A DNA stretch of 64,000 nucleotides from Thermoproteota archaeon (GTDB lineage Archaea > Korarchaeota > Korarchaeia > Korarchaeales > Korarchaeaceae): assembly GCA_026986575.1 (NCBI GenBank), contig JALSOH010000004.1, positions 819,082 through 883,081 on the forward strand, read 5' to 3'. The position numbers were made by a program, and so were the translations under genes. A model generated the notes under the pieces. The model was not told where the DNA came from, searched no databases, and saw only the letters and a list, made by a program, of their open reading frames with translations. This document shows positions 9,179 through 18,874 of the stretch, piece by piece (positions within the stretch are counted from its first letter, which is position 1; each line of letters starts with the position of its first letter).

Positions 9179-9853
9179 TCACTTCTCAGTTAGCCTCCTA
9201 TAGATCTTCCTACCGGTATCATTTCTCACGTATCCGCTCTCCAGAGCTGGTATCACTAGATCTGGTCGATCTGTGGTAATGGCGTCCACGCCTATTTTAG
9301 CTAGGGCGAGGGCCTGCTCCGCATCGTTCACCGTCCACACGTATGTGAGGCCACCCACCTCCTTCATCTCGCTCAGAAGGGCCTCGTCCACATAGGAGAG
9401 CTCGACTGACAGCCCGTCAGCCATCGCGTCGGCCATGACCCTAGCGGGTCTGGCTGGCCTGTCCTGTATAGACGCCAGCATCAAGTAGTTGCCCTCTAGC
9501 TCCGGTCTGAGCTTCCTGAGGATGTTGTGGTATTTAGAGCTGATCGCGACACTCCCGTCCCCGGGCAGGGAGCTGAAGATCTTGGGATCCACCTCTGGGG
9601 TCTTGAGGTCTAAGACTAGGGAGACATCCCTCTCTACGACCTCCCTCACGATCCTGTCCAGCGATTCGCCCCTAGGTTCTGGGAAAAAGATCCTCCTCAA
9701 CAGGGCCTCCCTCAAGGTAGCGGGCTTTATGCCAGCTACATGCCTGACCTCGCTCCCCGTTATGTCCACCTCTACCGCATCGACTCCCAGCTGTAGGTAG
9801 AGCCTGAGCTTGGTAAGGGTGTTCGCCCTATGTCCCACTATGAGCGGACGCAT
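9179..9853 (-). CDS. Glycerophosphodiester phosphodiesterase family protein
   Basis: 224 residues. The N-terminus VGHRANT..LYLQLGVDAVEVDI matches the GDPD HR(G)..E.D motif, and FAxx-like strands with TYVWTVNDAEQALALAKIGVDAITTDRPDLV match the C-terminal end of the TIM barrel. The second histidine motif (usually HD) is reduced to VRH, so the active site is a variant. Members hydrolyse glycerophosphodiesters, here perhaps from archaeal lipid headgroups. The start at 9853 is preferred to 9868 because a TTTAAATTG box at 9874-9882 lies 25 bp before it. Confidence 0.75.
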   Translation of the reverse strand: MRPLIVGHRANTLTKLRLYLQLGVDAVEVDITGSEVRHVAGIKPATLREALLRRIFFPEPRGESLDRIVREVVERDVSLVLDLKTPEVDPKIFSSLPGDGSVAISSKYHNILRKLRPELEGNYLMLASIQDRPARPARVMADAMADGLSVELSYVDEALLSEMKEVGGLTYVWTVNDAEQALALAKIGVDAITTDRPDLVIPALESGYVRNDTGRKIYRRLTEK

Positions 9854-9938
9854 CCAAGGGGCGTGCATCCTAACAATTTAAACGTGCCTGAGCCAGCCAG
9901 AACTGGGCCGGGAAATCACATGGGAAGAGAAAAACTAT

Positions 9939-11714
9939 CTAACCTGATTCACGCAGTGTCTCCCTAGCGAGCCTCACTAGATTGACCATGACCAATAAGA
10001 GACCCCCGTCATCTCCCAAGGCGACGGCTGCCCACAAGGGGATATACCCAATCACTCCAAGCAGGGCTGCTACAGCCTTGAAGGTACCCACAAAGGCCAT
10101 ATTCGACCAGAAGGTGGATACCACGGACCTGGAAGCCCTGAACAGCCATGGCAGTGACGAGATGCCTGACACAAGGGCCACATCGCCTGCCTCGATTGAG
10201 GCCTCCAAACTACCAACGGCCACACCTAAATCGGCCGCAGCGAGGGCCGGGGCATCATTTATCCCGTCACCGACCATCGCGACATATCCGAACTCCTTCA
10301 GCCTCTTGACTATCTCAACCTTCCCTTCTGGGGAGAGGTCCGCGTAGAGCTCGTGGATCCCCAAGCCCACGGCTACCGGTCTGGCGTTCTCCTCCCTGTC
10401 ACCGGTGAGCATGGCAACGCGGAGACCCATCTCCTTCAGTCGCCCGATCACCTCCTTAGCTAAGGGATTCACCTCGTCCCCAAGCGACACGTACCCGTGT
10501 CTCCCTCCAACCGAGGCATGAACAACGACACCCCCGCTCGTAACCTCCTCAACCCCTACGAAGGACGCCTTTCCCGCGACCACCTCCGCCCCGTCTACTA
10601 ACCCCCTTATCCCCTCACCCGGTACCTCTTCTACTTCCTCGGGTATCGAGAGCTTCAGACCCCTCCTCTTGGCTTCCTCCACAAGAGCTCTGGCCACGGG
10701 ATGCTGCGAAGCCAGCTCTAGAGAAGCTAACAGCCTGAAGTCCTCTACATCCATGTGTAGCTCCCTCACCACCAGTCTCCCCAATGTGAGGGTACCGGTC
10801 TTGTCGATGGCTACGGCCCTTACCTTGGCAGCCATCTCTACAGGGGCGGATCCCTTGAACAGCACTCCTCTCCTCGCAGCCACAGCCAACGATGTGAGGG
10901 TCGTGGCCGGAGCGGCAACAAGGAAGGCACTCGGACAGGCGACGGCCACCAGAACTATGGATGCTCTCACTCCTAGGAGGGCCCATGCCAGCGCGGAGAG
11001 GGCGAGCATCGACGGGAGGTAGTACTTGCTGAACCTCTGGACCAGCCTCTCTCCGGAGGACTTCCTTCCCTTGAACTCCTCCACCATGGCGAGTATGCGC
11101 GAGATGAATGCCTCCTTCCCAACCCTCAGGGCTCTTATGACTAGGCTTCCCTCGACTAGGAGGGAGCCGGAGTGGACGTAGCTGCCCATCTCCACCCTCA
11201 CAGGGAGAGGTTCGCCGGTCACCACCGACTGATCCAAGTGCCCCTTACCTCTGACCACCAGCCCGTCCACGGGGACCCTCTCGCCCCTAGCCACCACCAC
11301 TAGGTCCCCCTTCCTTATGGAATCGAATCCCACCTCCAAGAGGGAGCCGTCCCTCTCCACTTTGGCCTTCCTCGGGAGGTACTCCATCAACTCCTTCAAC
11401 CCAGACTCAGCCCTCTCCATGGCCACATGCTCCAGTATCTCGGCCAGTCCGAACATTCCGAGGAGGAGGGTACCCTCAAGGTGGAGGTCTAGCCAGTAGG
11501 TTAGGCCACCAACCCCGACCATCAGCAGGTTAATCACATGCTCTAGCTCCGCCTTCCTCTCGTGGAGCACCTCCCAAGCCGTGTAGGAGGAGATCATGAC
11601 TATCAGTAAGAGGAGTAGAAGCGAATCCAAGCCCTCTATACCGGTTACGTGCAAGATCACTGATATCAGCGATGCGATCAGCACTGAAGCCCAGAAGAGA
11701 TCCTCCAGCTCCAA
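9939..11714 (-). CDS. Heavy-metal P1B-type ATPase (Zn/Cd-like signatures)
   Basis: 591 residues with two N-terminal hydrophobic helices, TGEP actuator motif, the phosphorylation site DKTGTLT, HP motif (SQHPVAR) and GDGINDAP hinge. The C-terminal helices carry N-x7-K (NMAFVGTFK) and DDG, the signatures of Zn/Cd/Pb pumps, but the channel motif is CPS (ACPSAF) rather than CPC. No N-terminal metal-binding domain is present. The start is TTG at 11714. Probably exports a divalent metal across the membrane. Confidence 0.85.
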   Translation of the reverse strand: MELEDLFWASVLIASLISVILHVTGIEGLDSLLLLLLIVMISSYTAWEVLHERKAELEHVINLLMVGVGGLTYWLDLHLEGTLLLGMFGLAEILEHVAMERAESGLKELMEYLPRKAKVERDGSLLEVGFDSIRKGDLVVVARGERVPVDGLVVRGKGHLDQSVVTGEPLPVRVEMGSYVHSGSLLVEGSLVIRALRVGKEAFISRILAMVEEFKGRKSSGERLVQRFSKYYLPSMLALSALAWALLGVRASIVLVAVACPSAFLVAAPATTLTSLAVAARRGVLFKGSAPVEMAAKVRAVAIDKTGTLTLGRLVVRELHMDVEDFRLLASLELASQHPVARALVEEAKRRGLKLSIPEEVEEVPGEGIRGLVDGAEVVAGKASFVGVEEVTSGGVVVHASVGGRHGYVSLGDEVNPLAKEVIGRLKEMGLRVAMLTGDREENARPVAVGLGIHELYADLSPEGKVEIVKRLKEFGYVAMVGDGINDAPALAAADLGVAVGSLEASIEAGDVALVSGISSLPWLFRASRSVVSTFWSNMAFVGTFKAVAALLGVIGYIPLWAAVALGDDGGLLLVMVNLVRLARETLRESG

Positions 11715-11741
11715 GTTTCTCCCCTTGAGCTAGAGGGTCCC

Positions 11742-11752
11742 TTAAATAATAT
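11742..11752. promoter_or_regulatory. Shared AT-rich promoter box between divergent genes
   Basis: The sequence CTTAAATAATA lies between the P-type ATPase (minus) and the methyltransferase (plus), about 25 bp before the plus start and 30 bp before the minus start. It could serve as TATA box in both directions. Confidence 0.35.
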
Positions 11753-11767
11753 GCTCCCCCCACCTCA

Positions 11768-12265
11768 ATGATGGAGATGGATTGGAAGGACCTCCTGATA
11801 GATCTGTACATGAGGAGAGCGGAAAAGAACGTCTTAGAGGTAGGTACAGGTTTCGGAGCTAACTTATCTCTCCTCTTGGAGGTCTTCCCAGATTCTACGA
11901 TAGTGACAGTTGATCCCGAACTCTCCGCATCGAACAGGGTTCCTCAGGGGGTTCACTTCGTCCAATCAAGCGCCGAAAGCCTACCCTTCCGGGACGAATC
12001 CTTCGATCTGCTCTCGACCGTTGCCACGATTCACCACCTCACCGACGTTCAGGCAGCGCTTGGCGAGTTCAGGAGGGTACTCAGATGCACCGGCAGGCTG
12101 GTCATAATGGACTGGACCCCCGACTCTAGGTACAATCCACATGGGAGGGAGAGGGTGGCGAGGAGCATGGAAGAGGTAATGTCCTCCGTGGACCACTATG
12201 TACAGGTCATCCACATGGAGGAGGAAGAGGATTACTACGTGATATGCGGGGCCAAGCTCTGCTGA
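11768..12265 (+). CDS. Small class I SAM-dependent methyltransferase
   Basis: 165 residues with motif I VLEVGTGFGAN at ~22, acidic loop TVDPE, motif LPFRDESFDLLSTVATIHHL and a post-IV strand RLVIMDW. The closeness of motif I to the N-terminus makes it a minimal methyltransferase lacking the usual cap helices. Substrate unknown. Confidence 0.75.
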   Translation: MMEMDWKDLLIDLYMRRAEKNVLEVGTGFGANLSLLLEVFPDSTIVTVDPELSASNRVPQGVHFVQSSAESLPFRDESFDLLSTVATIHHLTDVQAALGEFRRVLRCTGRLVIMDWTPDSRYNPHGRERVARSMEEVMSSVDHYVQVIHMEEEEDYYVICGAKLC

Positions 12266-12284
12266 GCTGGCGATAAACCTAAAT

Positions 12285-12319
12285 ATGATAATATTAATTA
12301 TCATAATGAGAATTATCAT
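12285..12319. promoter_or_regulatory. Inverted repeat ATGATAAT/ATTATCAT with a third half site
   Basis: ATGATAAT-ATTA-ATTATCAT is an exact inverted repeat at 12285-12304. A further ATTATCAT at 12312-12319 overlaps the ATG of the ATPase gene at 12318. The position suggests an operator for that gene, perhaps autoregulatory. Confidence 0.45.
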
Positions 12320-13646
12320 GTTTGTGGACAGGAAGGAGGAGCTGGAAGCCCTGAAAGAGAGGCTGGAATCTGACTCGTTCGAGTTCATAGTGGTGATGGG
12401 GAGGAGGAGAATAGGGAAGACCCGTCTCATCTTGGAAGCTGTCAAGGGAAAGGATTACATCTATTATCTGGCGGTTGAGGGAGGTAACTTAAGGTACTTC
12501 AAGCTGACGGCATCCCGCCTCGTTCCTCAGGCTAGGTACGCGATGGAGGATTGGGAATCTATATTCACTTTCCTGAAGGACAGGATAGTGGTTATAGACG
12601 AATTCCCTAACATGGTGAAGGAAGATCCTAGTGTCGTCTCGGTCTTCCAGAGGATAGTTGACTTACACCTGCGCGGTACTAGGACGAAGCTGATTCTGTG
12701 CGGTTCCTCAGTCTCCATGATGAAGGATAAGGTCCTCTCCTACAAGAGCCCATTGTACGGCAGGAGGACCTCCACCCTCAGGCTGGGTCCCCTGAGGTTC
12801 CCCGACCTCAAGGGATTCTTCCCCTCCTCAAGTTGGGAGGAGCTTGTAGAGATCTACGGCTTTGCTGACGGGGTCCCCTACTACCTGAGCAAGGTCAGGA
12901 CACCCTTCTGGTCTTGGTTGGAGAGCGAGCTAAAGTCACCAGACACGTTCCTCAAGGAGGAGGTGGACTTCCTGCTTAAATACGAGTTCACCGAGCTATC
13001 CACCTACAGGAAGATACTGGAGGCCATAGCCCACGGGAAGAACACTCCCAAGGAGATAAGGGACTATACAGGGTTGAGTCACTCGGACCTAACTCCCTAC
13101 CTGAGAAACCTGATGGATGTGGAGCTCGTGGTCAGGGAGGTCCCGGTCACCGACAGGTGGAACTCCAAGAGGGGACGCTACTACTTAGCGGACAACTTCC
13201 TCACCTTCTGGTTCAGGTTCGTGGCGCCAAACCTCTCCCTCATAGAGGAGGGACTTCTAGACGTGGAAACTGTGAGAGCGAGTTACCCGCAGTATTTAGG
13301 AATTATCTTCGAGAAGGTGGCGAGGGAGGTCGTGATAAGCCTCATCAGAAGTGGGAGACTCGGCATGAGGGTTACAAGGCTCGGCAGGTGGTGGGGGAGA
13401 GGTGAGGAGATAGATCTGGTGTTGGTAGACGATGAGAAGAGAAAGGCGCTACTCATGGAGGCCAAGTGGTCTGATTTAAGCGCTAAGGATGTGAGAAGGG
13501 TTGTCAGGGAGCTGATGCGCAAGGGACAGCTCCTATTAGAGGGATACGATAAGGAATACCTGATTGTAGCTAGGAGGGCCGAGGAAGTTGAGGGGGTAAG
13601 GGTACTGGACCTCAGATCGTTCGGTGAGGTCTTCGGAGGAGCTTGA
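12318..13646 (+). CDS. Archaeal ATPase (PF01637-like) with DUF234 nuclease-like C-terminus
   Basis: 442 residues starting MFVDRKEELEAL, the typical start of this archaeal family. Walker A GRRRIGKT at 28-35, Walker B IVVIDEFPNM near 95, a winged-helix segment (KEIRDYTGLSHSDLTPYLRNL) near 255, and C-terminal EEIDLVLV..LMEAKWSD, a PD-(D/E)XK-like core. Role unknown; ATPases of this type are abundant in thermophilic archaea. The start at 12318 was chosen by homology over the ATG at 12285, which would add a hydrophobic leader encoded by the operator repeat. Confidence 0.8.
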   Translation: MFVDRKEELEALKERLESDSFEFIVVMGRRRIGKTRLILEAVKGKDYIYYLAVEGGNLRYFKLTASRLVPQARYAMEDWESIFTFLKDRIVVIDEFPNMVKEDPSVVSVFQRIVDLHLRGTRTKLILCGSSVSMMKDKVLSYKSPLYGRRTSTLRLGPLRFPDLKGFFPSSSWEELVEIYGFADGVPYYLSKVRTPFWSWLESELKSPDTFLKEEVDFLLKYEFTELSTYRKILEAIAHGKNTPKEIRDYTGLSHSDLTPYLRNLMDVELVVREVPVTDRWNSKRGRYYLADNFLTFWFRFVAPNLSLIEEGLLDVETVRASYPQYLGIIFEKVAREVVISLIRSGRLGMRVTRLGRWWGRGEEIDLVLVDDEKRKALLMEAKWSDLSAKDVRRVVRELMRKGQLLLEGYDKEYLIVARRAEEVEGVRVLDLRSFGEVFGGA

Positions 13647-13666
13647 TTAATTCCCCCGTGGGATTG

Positions 13667-15106
13667 CTATTCCAATCCTAGATGATGGAGCATGTGATGG
13701 TAGTGATCTACGGGCATGAGGTGCCAGAAGGCCCTCTCCACCACCTCTGACAGGGCCGGATGGATGTGCATCCCCGTGGATATGGCCATGTATGTGGGGT
13801 CCCTCGAGTACATTAGGGTCACGATCTCCTGTATCAGGATCGAGGCGTGGGGCCCTATTATGTGAGCGCCAACTATGACGCCGCTCTCCGCATCGACTAT
13901 CACCTTAACGAAGTAGTCTCTGACGCCCATTGCCTCTCCTTTGGCCGTGTCCTCGTATCTGTGGAACCCTATGAGCACTCTGTCCTTCCCTAGCTTCTCT
14001 ACGGCTTCAGCCTCTCTCATCCCCACGGAGGCCACCTCCGGGTAGGTGAAGACAGCATGAGGAACTGCGTGGTAGCTCATCTTGACCTTGTGACCCATTA
14101 TGTTGTAGAAGATGACCTTGGACTCGTAGTTGGCCACATGCTTAAACAGGTACTTGCCGTTCGCGTCACCGCATACCCATACTCCCGGCTGGGAGGCCTC
14201 CAGATACTCATTCACCTTTATCCAACCCTGCTCATCTGTCTCTATGCCAGCCCTCTCCGGATGGAGTATGTCCGTGTTGGGCGCCCTGCCGGCCGCCATC
14301 AAGATCTCGTCAGCGACGAAGGTGACCTCCTCATCCGTCTCCCTGTTTATTGCGATGAGCTCCTTCTTACCGTCGGGCGTCTTCTTGGCCTTAACGACCT
14401 CGTGATTCGTGTATATGTCAACGAACCTCCCCAGCTCCCTCTTGGCCAGCTTGGAGACCTCAGGTTCCTCTTGAGGTAGGAACTGGGGGTTTCTCCCTAT
14501 GATAGTTACCTTAGTGCCCATCGCTGAGAAGAAGTGGCCGAATTCAGCCGCTATATAGCCTCCCCCAATTATCGCAAGGGAGTCGGGCCTCTCAAAGAGG
14601 TGGAAGACCGTCTTGTTGGTGTGATAGCCTACCTCCTCCAGCCCCTCTATCGGGGGGATGTAGGGCTTAGATCCCGAACAGAGGAGGATTAGGTTCGACT
14701 TGATCAGCTTGTCCCCCACCTTAAGCGTGTAGGGGGCGACGAACTCCGCCACCTCCTGATAATAGTCTATGTTCGGATGCTGGCTCAATCCCCTCCTTAT
14801 CATCTCTATCTCCGGATCTATCAGGCTACGCATCCTCCTCATTACCCTCTCATAGTCTACCTTCCTTATCTCAACATCTATGCCGAAGCGACGGGCGTCC
14901 TCCACTATCCTGAGGACATCGGCGGAGTGTATGAGGATCTTGGAGGGTATACATCCCCTGGTGAGGCAGATGCCTCCAGGCTCGTCTTTGTCTATCACGG
15001 CCACCTTCATATCAGGATTGTGGTGGAGGAGGCCATCAACTATGTTCATCGCGGTTCCAGTACCTATGGCTATGGCGTCATACTCCACGGGCTCTGGCAT
15101 GCTCAT
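13667..15106 (-). CDS. Dihydrolipoamide dehydrogenase / mercuric reductase-like flavoprotein
   Basis: 479 residues. Redox motif GGICLTRGCIPSK gives the CxxxxC disulfide; FAD (GTGTAMN..) and NAD (AIIGGGYIAAEFG) Rossmann motifs and a C-terminal dimer domain with HIHPALSEVVERAF and the active-site His are present. It ends in a histidine-rich tail (HYHHMLHH). No lipoamide-complex genes lie nearby, so it may act on another disulfide such as a thiol cofactor. Confidence 0.85.
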   Translation of the reverse strand: MSMPEPVEYDAIAIGTGTAMNIVDGLLHHNPDMKVAVIDKDEPGGICLTRGCIPSKILIHSADVLRIVEDARRFGIDVEIRKVDYERVMRRMRSLIDPEIEMIRRGLSQHPNIDYYQEVAEFVAPYTLKVGDKLIKSNLILLCSGSKPYIPPIEGLEEVGYHTNKTVFHLFERPDSLAIIGGGYIAAEFGHFFSAMGTKVTIIGRNPQFLPQEEPEVSKLAKRELGRFVDIYTNHEVVKAKKTPDGKKELIAINRETDEEVTFVADEILMAAGRAPNTDILHPERAGIETDEQGWIKVNEYLEASQPGVWVCGDANGKYLFKHVANYESKVIFYNIMGHKVKMSYHAVPHAVFTYPEVASVGMREAEAVEKLGKDRVLIGFHRYEDTAKGEAMGVRDYFVKVIVDAESGVIVGAHIIGPHASILIQEIVTLMYSRDPTYMAISTGMHIHPALSEVVERAFWHLMPVDHYHHMLHHLGLE

Positions 15107-15881
15107 CCCGGCCTAGGAGAGGGTGTCTTTAAAGTACTTGACTCTTGCAGAGGCCCGCGCAAATGAACTGACGGAGGTAGGTCCCAGATCTGAAGTAGTT
15201 CCTCCGGAGAGAGAATCCAGAAGGGCTAAAACTGGCCCAACTTGAGCCTGCTAAGTAGTTTCCAGCTGGACAGACAAGGCACAGCACATTATAACTGCCC
15301 GAGCTCCCATGACTGTTGAGTACTTTGAGGCGTAATGGCTCTAAAACCTTCGGAACTTTTTTAGCTGTGTCATGTGTCCGATAACTCTTAAATATGATCC
15401 CGGCGATCCTTTAAATGGTGAAGGGAAGGCTTCTTATCGAGAGAGAAAGTTTAGGACATAGGTTACCGCATGTTCGTACTAAATTTAGCTAATGAGCATG
15501 GCTTGACTGGTTTTCAAGCTCGTAATGTGGGAAAGAAGGCAGTAGAGGCTCTATACTAGGGGGGCGATGAAGCGGGAGATCTTTCGAGGACGGGATCAAT
15601 TGGTTAGTGCCTGAGGTGCTCGAGTGGATAGGATTCATTTCGAGGACTACGAAGGGCCGGTCAAGGACGTAGAGAGGTTCAGGGCCCTGAAGAGGGACGT
15701 GGCGCTGATAAAGGGGAGGTCGGGGGTAGAGTAGTGGTCTCTAATAACATTCCTAATTAACTCGTAAGCTAATAGCAAAAGCCCGGAATAACTCTTGGCT
15801 ACCTTCAGGCTTCTATCTTCCCAGCCGGTCATCGACAGCTCGCTTTAAAACCCCCGTCGATTGGGATCTCTCGGGATTTCT
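15107..15881. other. 775-bp intergenic region
   Basis: No convincing gene. A short plus-strand frame at 15624-15734 (GTG start, 36 codons, beginning VDRIHFEDYEG) has protein-like composition and could be a remnant of a small toxin-antitoxin protein, but I cannot assign it. A TTTAAAT box near 15411 could be a promoter. Confidence 0.3.
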
Positions 15882-16796
15882 ATGAGGTATGAGCAGTTGG
15901 GGAGGACAGGTATAAAGGTCTCCAAAATAGGACTGGGGACATGGCAGTTCGGCGCCAGCTATTGGGGTTGGGGGAAGGAAATAGGTGAAGAGGAGGCCAT
16001 CTCCATAATAAGGAGGGCCTTGGAACTCGGAATCAACTTCATAGATACTGCGGAGATATACGGATGGGGGAGGTCCGAGAGGGTAATAGGGAAGGCGCTG
16101 AGCCGGTTGGACAGGGAGGAAGTGGTGATAGCCACCAAGGTCTTTCCCTACAGGGTCACCGTCTCAGGAGTACTGAAGGCGCTGAGAAACAGTCTGAGGA
16201 GGCTGAACACCAGTTACGTGGACTTATACCAGATCCACTGGCCCAGCCCCATATTCCCCCTGAAGGGGGCGATGAGGGCGCTGGAGAGGGAGCTGGAAGA
16301 GGGGAGGATAAGGGCCATAGGGGTGAGCAACTTCTCCTTAAAGCAGATGGAGGAGGCCAGGAGCTACCTCCAGAGGCACGACCTAGCCAGTGACCAGATC
16401 GAGTACAATCTCCTCAAGAGGGATCCAGAGAGAGATCTAATCCCTCATTGCCAGAGGGAAGGTATCACGATAATAGCGTATAGCCCTCTAGCACAGGGAC
16501 TGCTTACCGGGAAGTACGGGCCGGGGAGGATGCCTAAGGGACTGCAGAGGAGGCTGAACATATGGCACCTTTACGGGAGGATCGATTGGTCGGTGGTTGA
16601 GAGGCTGAAGGAACTAGCGGACAGGAAGGGAGGAGAACCGAGTCCTGCCCAGCTCGCTCTGGCGTGGGTGATAAGAGATGAGGGAGTGGACGCAATCCCC
16701 GGGGCTAAGAGCCTGGATCAACTCAGGAGCAATGCTAAAGCTGCGGAGATAGAACTTAGTGATGAAGACATCTCCTTCCTTGAAGTTCCCGAATGA
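15882..16796 (+). CDS. Aldo/keto reductase
   Basis: 304 residues beginning MRYEQLGRTGIKVSKIGLGTW. Catalytic set visible: D and Y in FIDTAEIYGWGRSE, K in VIATKVFP, H in YQIHWP. The C-terminal NADP-binding part (IPGAKSLDQLRSNAKA) is typical. It reduces aldehydes or ketones with NADPH; substrate unknown. ATG at 15882 is preferred to an upstream TTG by family alignment. Confidence 0.9.
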   Translation: MRYEQLGRTGIKVSKIGLGTWQFGASYWGWGKEIGEEEAISIIRRALELGINFIDTAEIYGWGRSERVIGKALSRLDREEVVIATKVFPYRVTVSGVLKALRNSLRRLNTSYVDLYQIHWPSPIFPLKGAMRALERELEEGRIRAIGVSNFSLKQMEEARSYLQRHDLASDQIEYNLLKRDPERDLIPHCQREGITIIAYSPLAQGLLTGKYGPGRMPKGLQRRLNIWHLYGRIDWSVVERLKELADRKGGEPSPAQLALAWVIRDEGVDAIPGAKSLDQLRSNAKAAEIELSDEDISFLEVPE

Positions 16797-16972
16797 CCCT
16801 TCCGTGACGATCGATCCAAACGCAACTGCAATCTGACATCGATCTGTGGGTACGATGACTTGCATGAGAAGTTCCCGATGACTCGAGAGCCATCTTGTCC
16901 ATCAGCTCGTCTTCACCTTCATCGCGCCCACTCAGGAGGGGATCTTTATTACTCTCCCTCCCCGTAGGGCAT

Positions 16973-17647
16973 GTGGATAGATCCTACATATACTACCCGC
17001 TCGCCATGATGCTGATAATGCTCCTCTTCCTCTTCCTACTCCCCATAATGCTCCTGCTCTTCTTGGGCATGGTGGGGAGGGCCTTCACCAAGATAGGTTT
17101 GGCTCCTTGGCAGACATGGATTCTCCTTCTCTCCACTCTGGTAGGCAGTGCGGTGAACATCCCTGTGTGGGAGAAGAGGACTTACGAGGTCGTGGACGAA
17201 GTCGAAGTACTTTTCCTCAGGGTGAAACTCCCTCCAGTCAGGATAGAGAGGAGAATCGTGATAGCGGTTAACTTGGGAGGGGCGCTCATCCCCACTGCAT
17301 TCTCCCTCTTCCTCCTATCTAAGATTGGTCTCAGGCCGGGGATCATAGCCTCGCTGGCCATCGTGACTCTTGTTAGTTATGCCTTCAGCAGGCCAGTCAG
17401 AGGTGTGGGCATTGTGATGCCCTTTTACATGGCCCCGATAACAGCAGCTCTCTCCTCACTGATACTAGCTCCCCAATATACTGGGGTCAGCGCCTACGTG
17501 TCAGGGACTCTCGGAACCCTGATAGGGGCTGATCTGCTCAGACTTAGGGAAGTGGAGAAGATAGGCAGCGGCCTAGTGAGCATAGGTGGAGCAGGTGTGT
17601 TCGACGGCATATTCCTCTCTGGGGTGCTGGCTGTCCTCCTCAGTTGA
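16973..17647 (+). CDS. DUF1614-like integral membrane protein
   Basis: About 224 residues from the GTG at 16973, with roughly six hydrophobic segments; the first is rich in Leu and Met (MMLIMLLFLFLLPIMLLL). Conserved-looking segments include GSAVNIPVW and GTLGTLIGADLLRL, typical of DUF1614 proteins, whose function is unknown. GIVSIGGAG-like glycines near the end suggest a family motif. Confidence 0.7.
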   Translation: MDRSYIYYPLAMMLIMLLFLFLLPIMLLLFLGMVGRAFTKIGLAPWQTWILLLSTLVGSAVNIPVWEKRTYEVVDEVEVLFLRVKLPPVRIERRIVIAVNLGGALIPTAFSLFLLSKIGLRPGIIASLAIVTLVSYAFSRPVRGVGIVMPFYMAPITAALSSLILAPQYTGVSAYVSGTLGTLIGADLLRLREVEKIGSGLVSIGGAGVFDGIFLSGVLAVLLS

Positions 17648-17759
17648 CGACCTCGCATCATACGATGCGCTCCAAAAACGTTGTTCTGGGGGAGTGCAAA
17701 CGGTTAACGCTAAAGTGTTAAAAAGTAGAAAGTTGTGGGGGTTAATGCTCTTAGTCAGA

Positions 17760-18392
17760 TCATCCCCCTAAGCTGAGCTCTCCAGATCCCTTGGCTACAT
17801 TGTGCTTCTTCGTGAACATGTCCTCATCCGCCATGGCGAAGATGAACGCGATCTTGGTCCTTAGCTTCAGGTCCTTGTCGTACTTATCACCCGTTGATAA
17901 CTTTCTCTTGAACTCTATAGTGGTCACACCGCTCTTCTCCGATCCTCCATAAGATAGGATGTCGTTCCTGCCTCCCAGCTTCTCATCCGGTGGATGGGGT
18001 CCTGTTTCTCCTGTGGAATAGGCATCAATGACCGTAGCCTTGCCGTCCTTCACCCATCCTATCACCATGTCCGCGTCTTTCATCCTCTTCGTTGGCTCAA
18101 ATCCTATCGCAACCCATCCCTTGGTCTTTCCTACCAAGGCCATGTAGAGGTACTCTCCGTCAGTTTTCCAGTAGACCTTGAATCTTCCCTCCGCCAGTTC
18201 CAGTTCTTGATCATACTCTCCCTTTGACACAACCCCATCGGGCTTCCACACCACTTCCTCCTTGATAGCTGTCTGTTTGGAAGTCACAGGCACAATAGGA
18301 GTTTTCTGGGCTGACTTCAACGTCATATAGAGCAGGACCGCGATGAGGATTACAAGAACGGCGATCACTCCTAGCAGAACTGACTTGTTCAT
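17760..18392 (-). CDS. Membrane-anchored DOMON domain protein
   Basis: 210 residues: one N-terminal transmembrane helix (SVLLGVIAVLVILIAVLLYM) followed by an extracytoplasmic DOMON beta-sandwich (YLYMALVGKTKGWVAIGFEP..MKDADMVIGWV). Met at the MKDADM segment and His in TKKHN could be the heme ligands seen in cytochrome-type DOMON domains. Likely role is heme or sugar binding at the outer face; no redox partner is adjacent. Confidence 0.75.
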   Translation of the reverse strand: MNKSVLLGVIAVLVILIAVLLYMTLKSAQKTPIVPVTSKQTAIKEEVVWKPDGVVSKGEYDQELELAEGRFKVYWKTDGEYLYMALVGKTKGWVAIGFEPTKRMKDADMVIGWVKDGKATVIDAYSTGETGPHPPDEKLGGRNDILSYGGSEKSGVTTIEFKRKLSTGDKYDKDLKLRTKIAFIFAMADEDMFTKKHNVAKGSGELSLGG

Positions 18393-18588
18393 ATGGAGCT
18401 TGGAGTCTCAGAGTGATAAATGTGAGACCAAATTTACCCCCTAATCATGCACAAATTTATCATGAATTAGTAAAAAATTCCGAGAGATGTCAATAGTACC
18501 AATCTAAATTAACGTTTTTATGAGTGACGTTTGGGATACCGTATGTCAAGGGATTTAAGGTTCACAGCACCACCTCCTGAGGTAGTAA

Positions 18589-18870
18589 ATGGAGACCTTG
18601 AGGCTCAGGAAGATACTCGTATGGTTGTTGAACGGTTCGAGAGGAGGGCCCACAAGGCTGAAAATATTGAAAGCTCTCAAAGAAAGACCCATGAACCCGA
18701 ATCAACTCGCAAAAGCACTCGACCTGAACTACAAGACTGTGATACACCACTTAACGGTACTGGAAAGGCATGGTCTGATCGTGAGACTGGGGAGCGGCTA
18801 CGGCGTTCCCTACTTTCTCTCCGACGTATTGGAGAGGAACTGGGAGATTGTACAATCCCTCACTGGGTGA
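18589..18870 (+). CDS. ArsR-like winged-helix regulator
   Basis: 93 residues with the HTH RLKILKALKERPMNPNQLAKAL..YKTVIHHLTVLERHGLIV. The stop is 4 bp before the ATG of a small membrane protein, so the two are probably co-transcribed, an arrangement in which the membrane protein may act as sensor. Confidence 0.75.
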   Translation: METLRLRKILVWLLNGSRGGPTRLKILKALKERPMNPNQLAKALDLNYKTVIHHLTVLERHGLIVRLGSGYGVPYFLSDVLERNWEIVQSLTG

Positions 18871-18874
18871 TTCA

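Noticed and set aside
12285..12317. Upstream ATG adding MIILIIIMRII to the ATPase
   Set aside because: The added residues are encoded by the palindrome and are absent from the usual family start (MFVDRKEEL).
15624..15734. 36-codon plus-strand frame as a gene
   Set aside because: Too short to assign; an in-frame stop lies just upstream. Mentioned only as a possible remnant.
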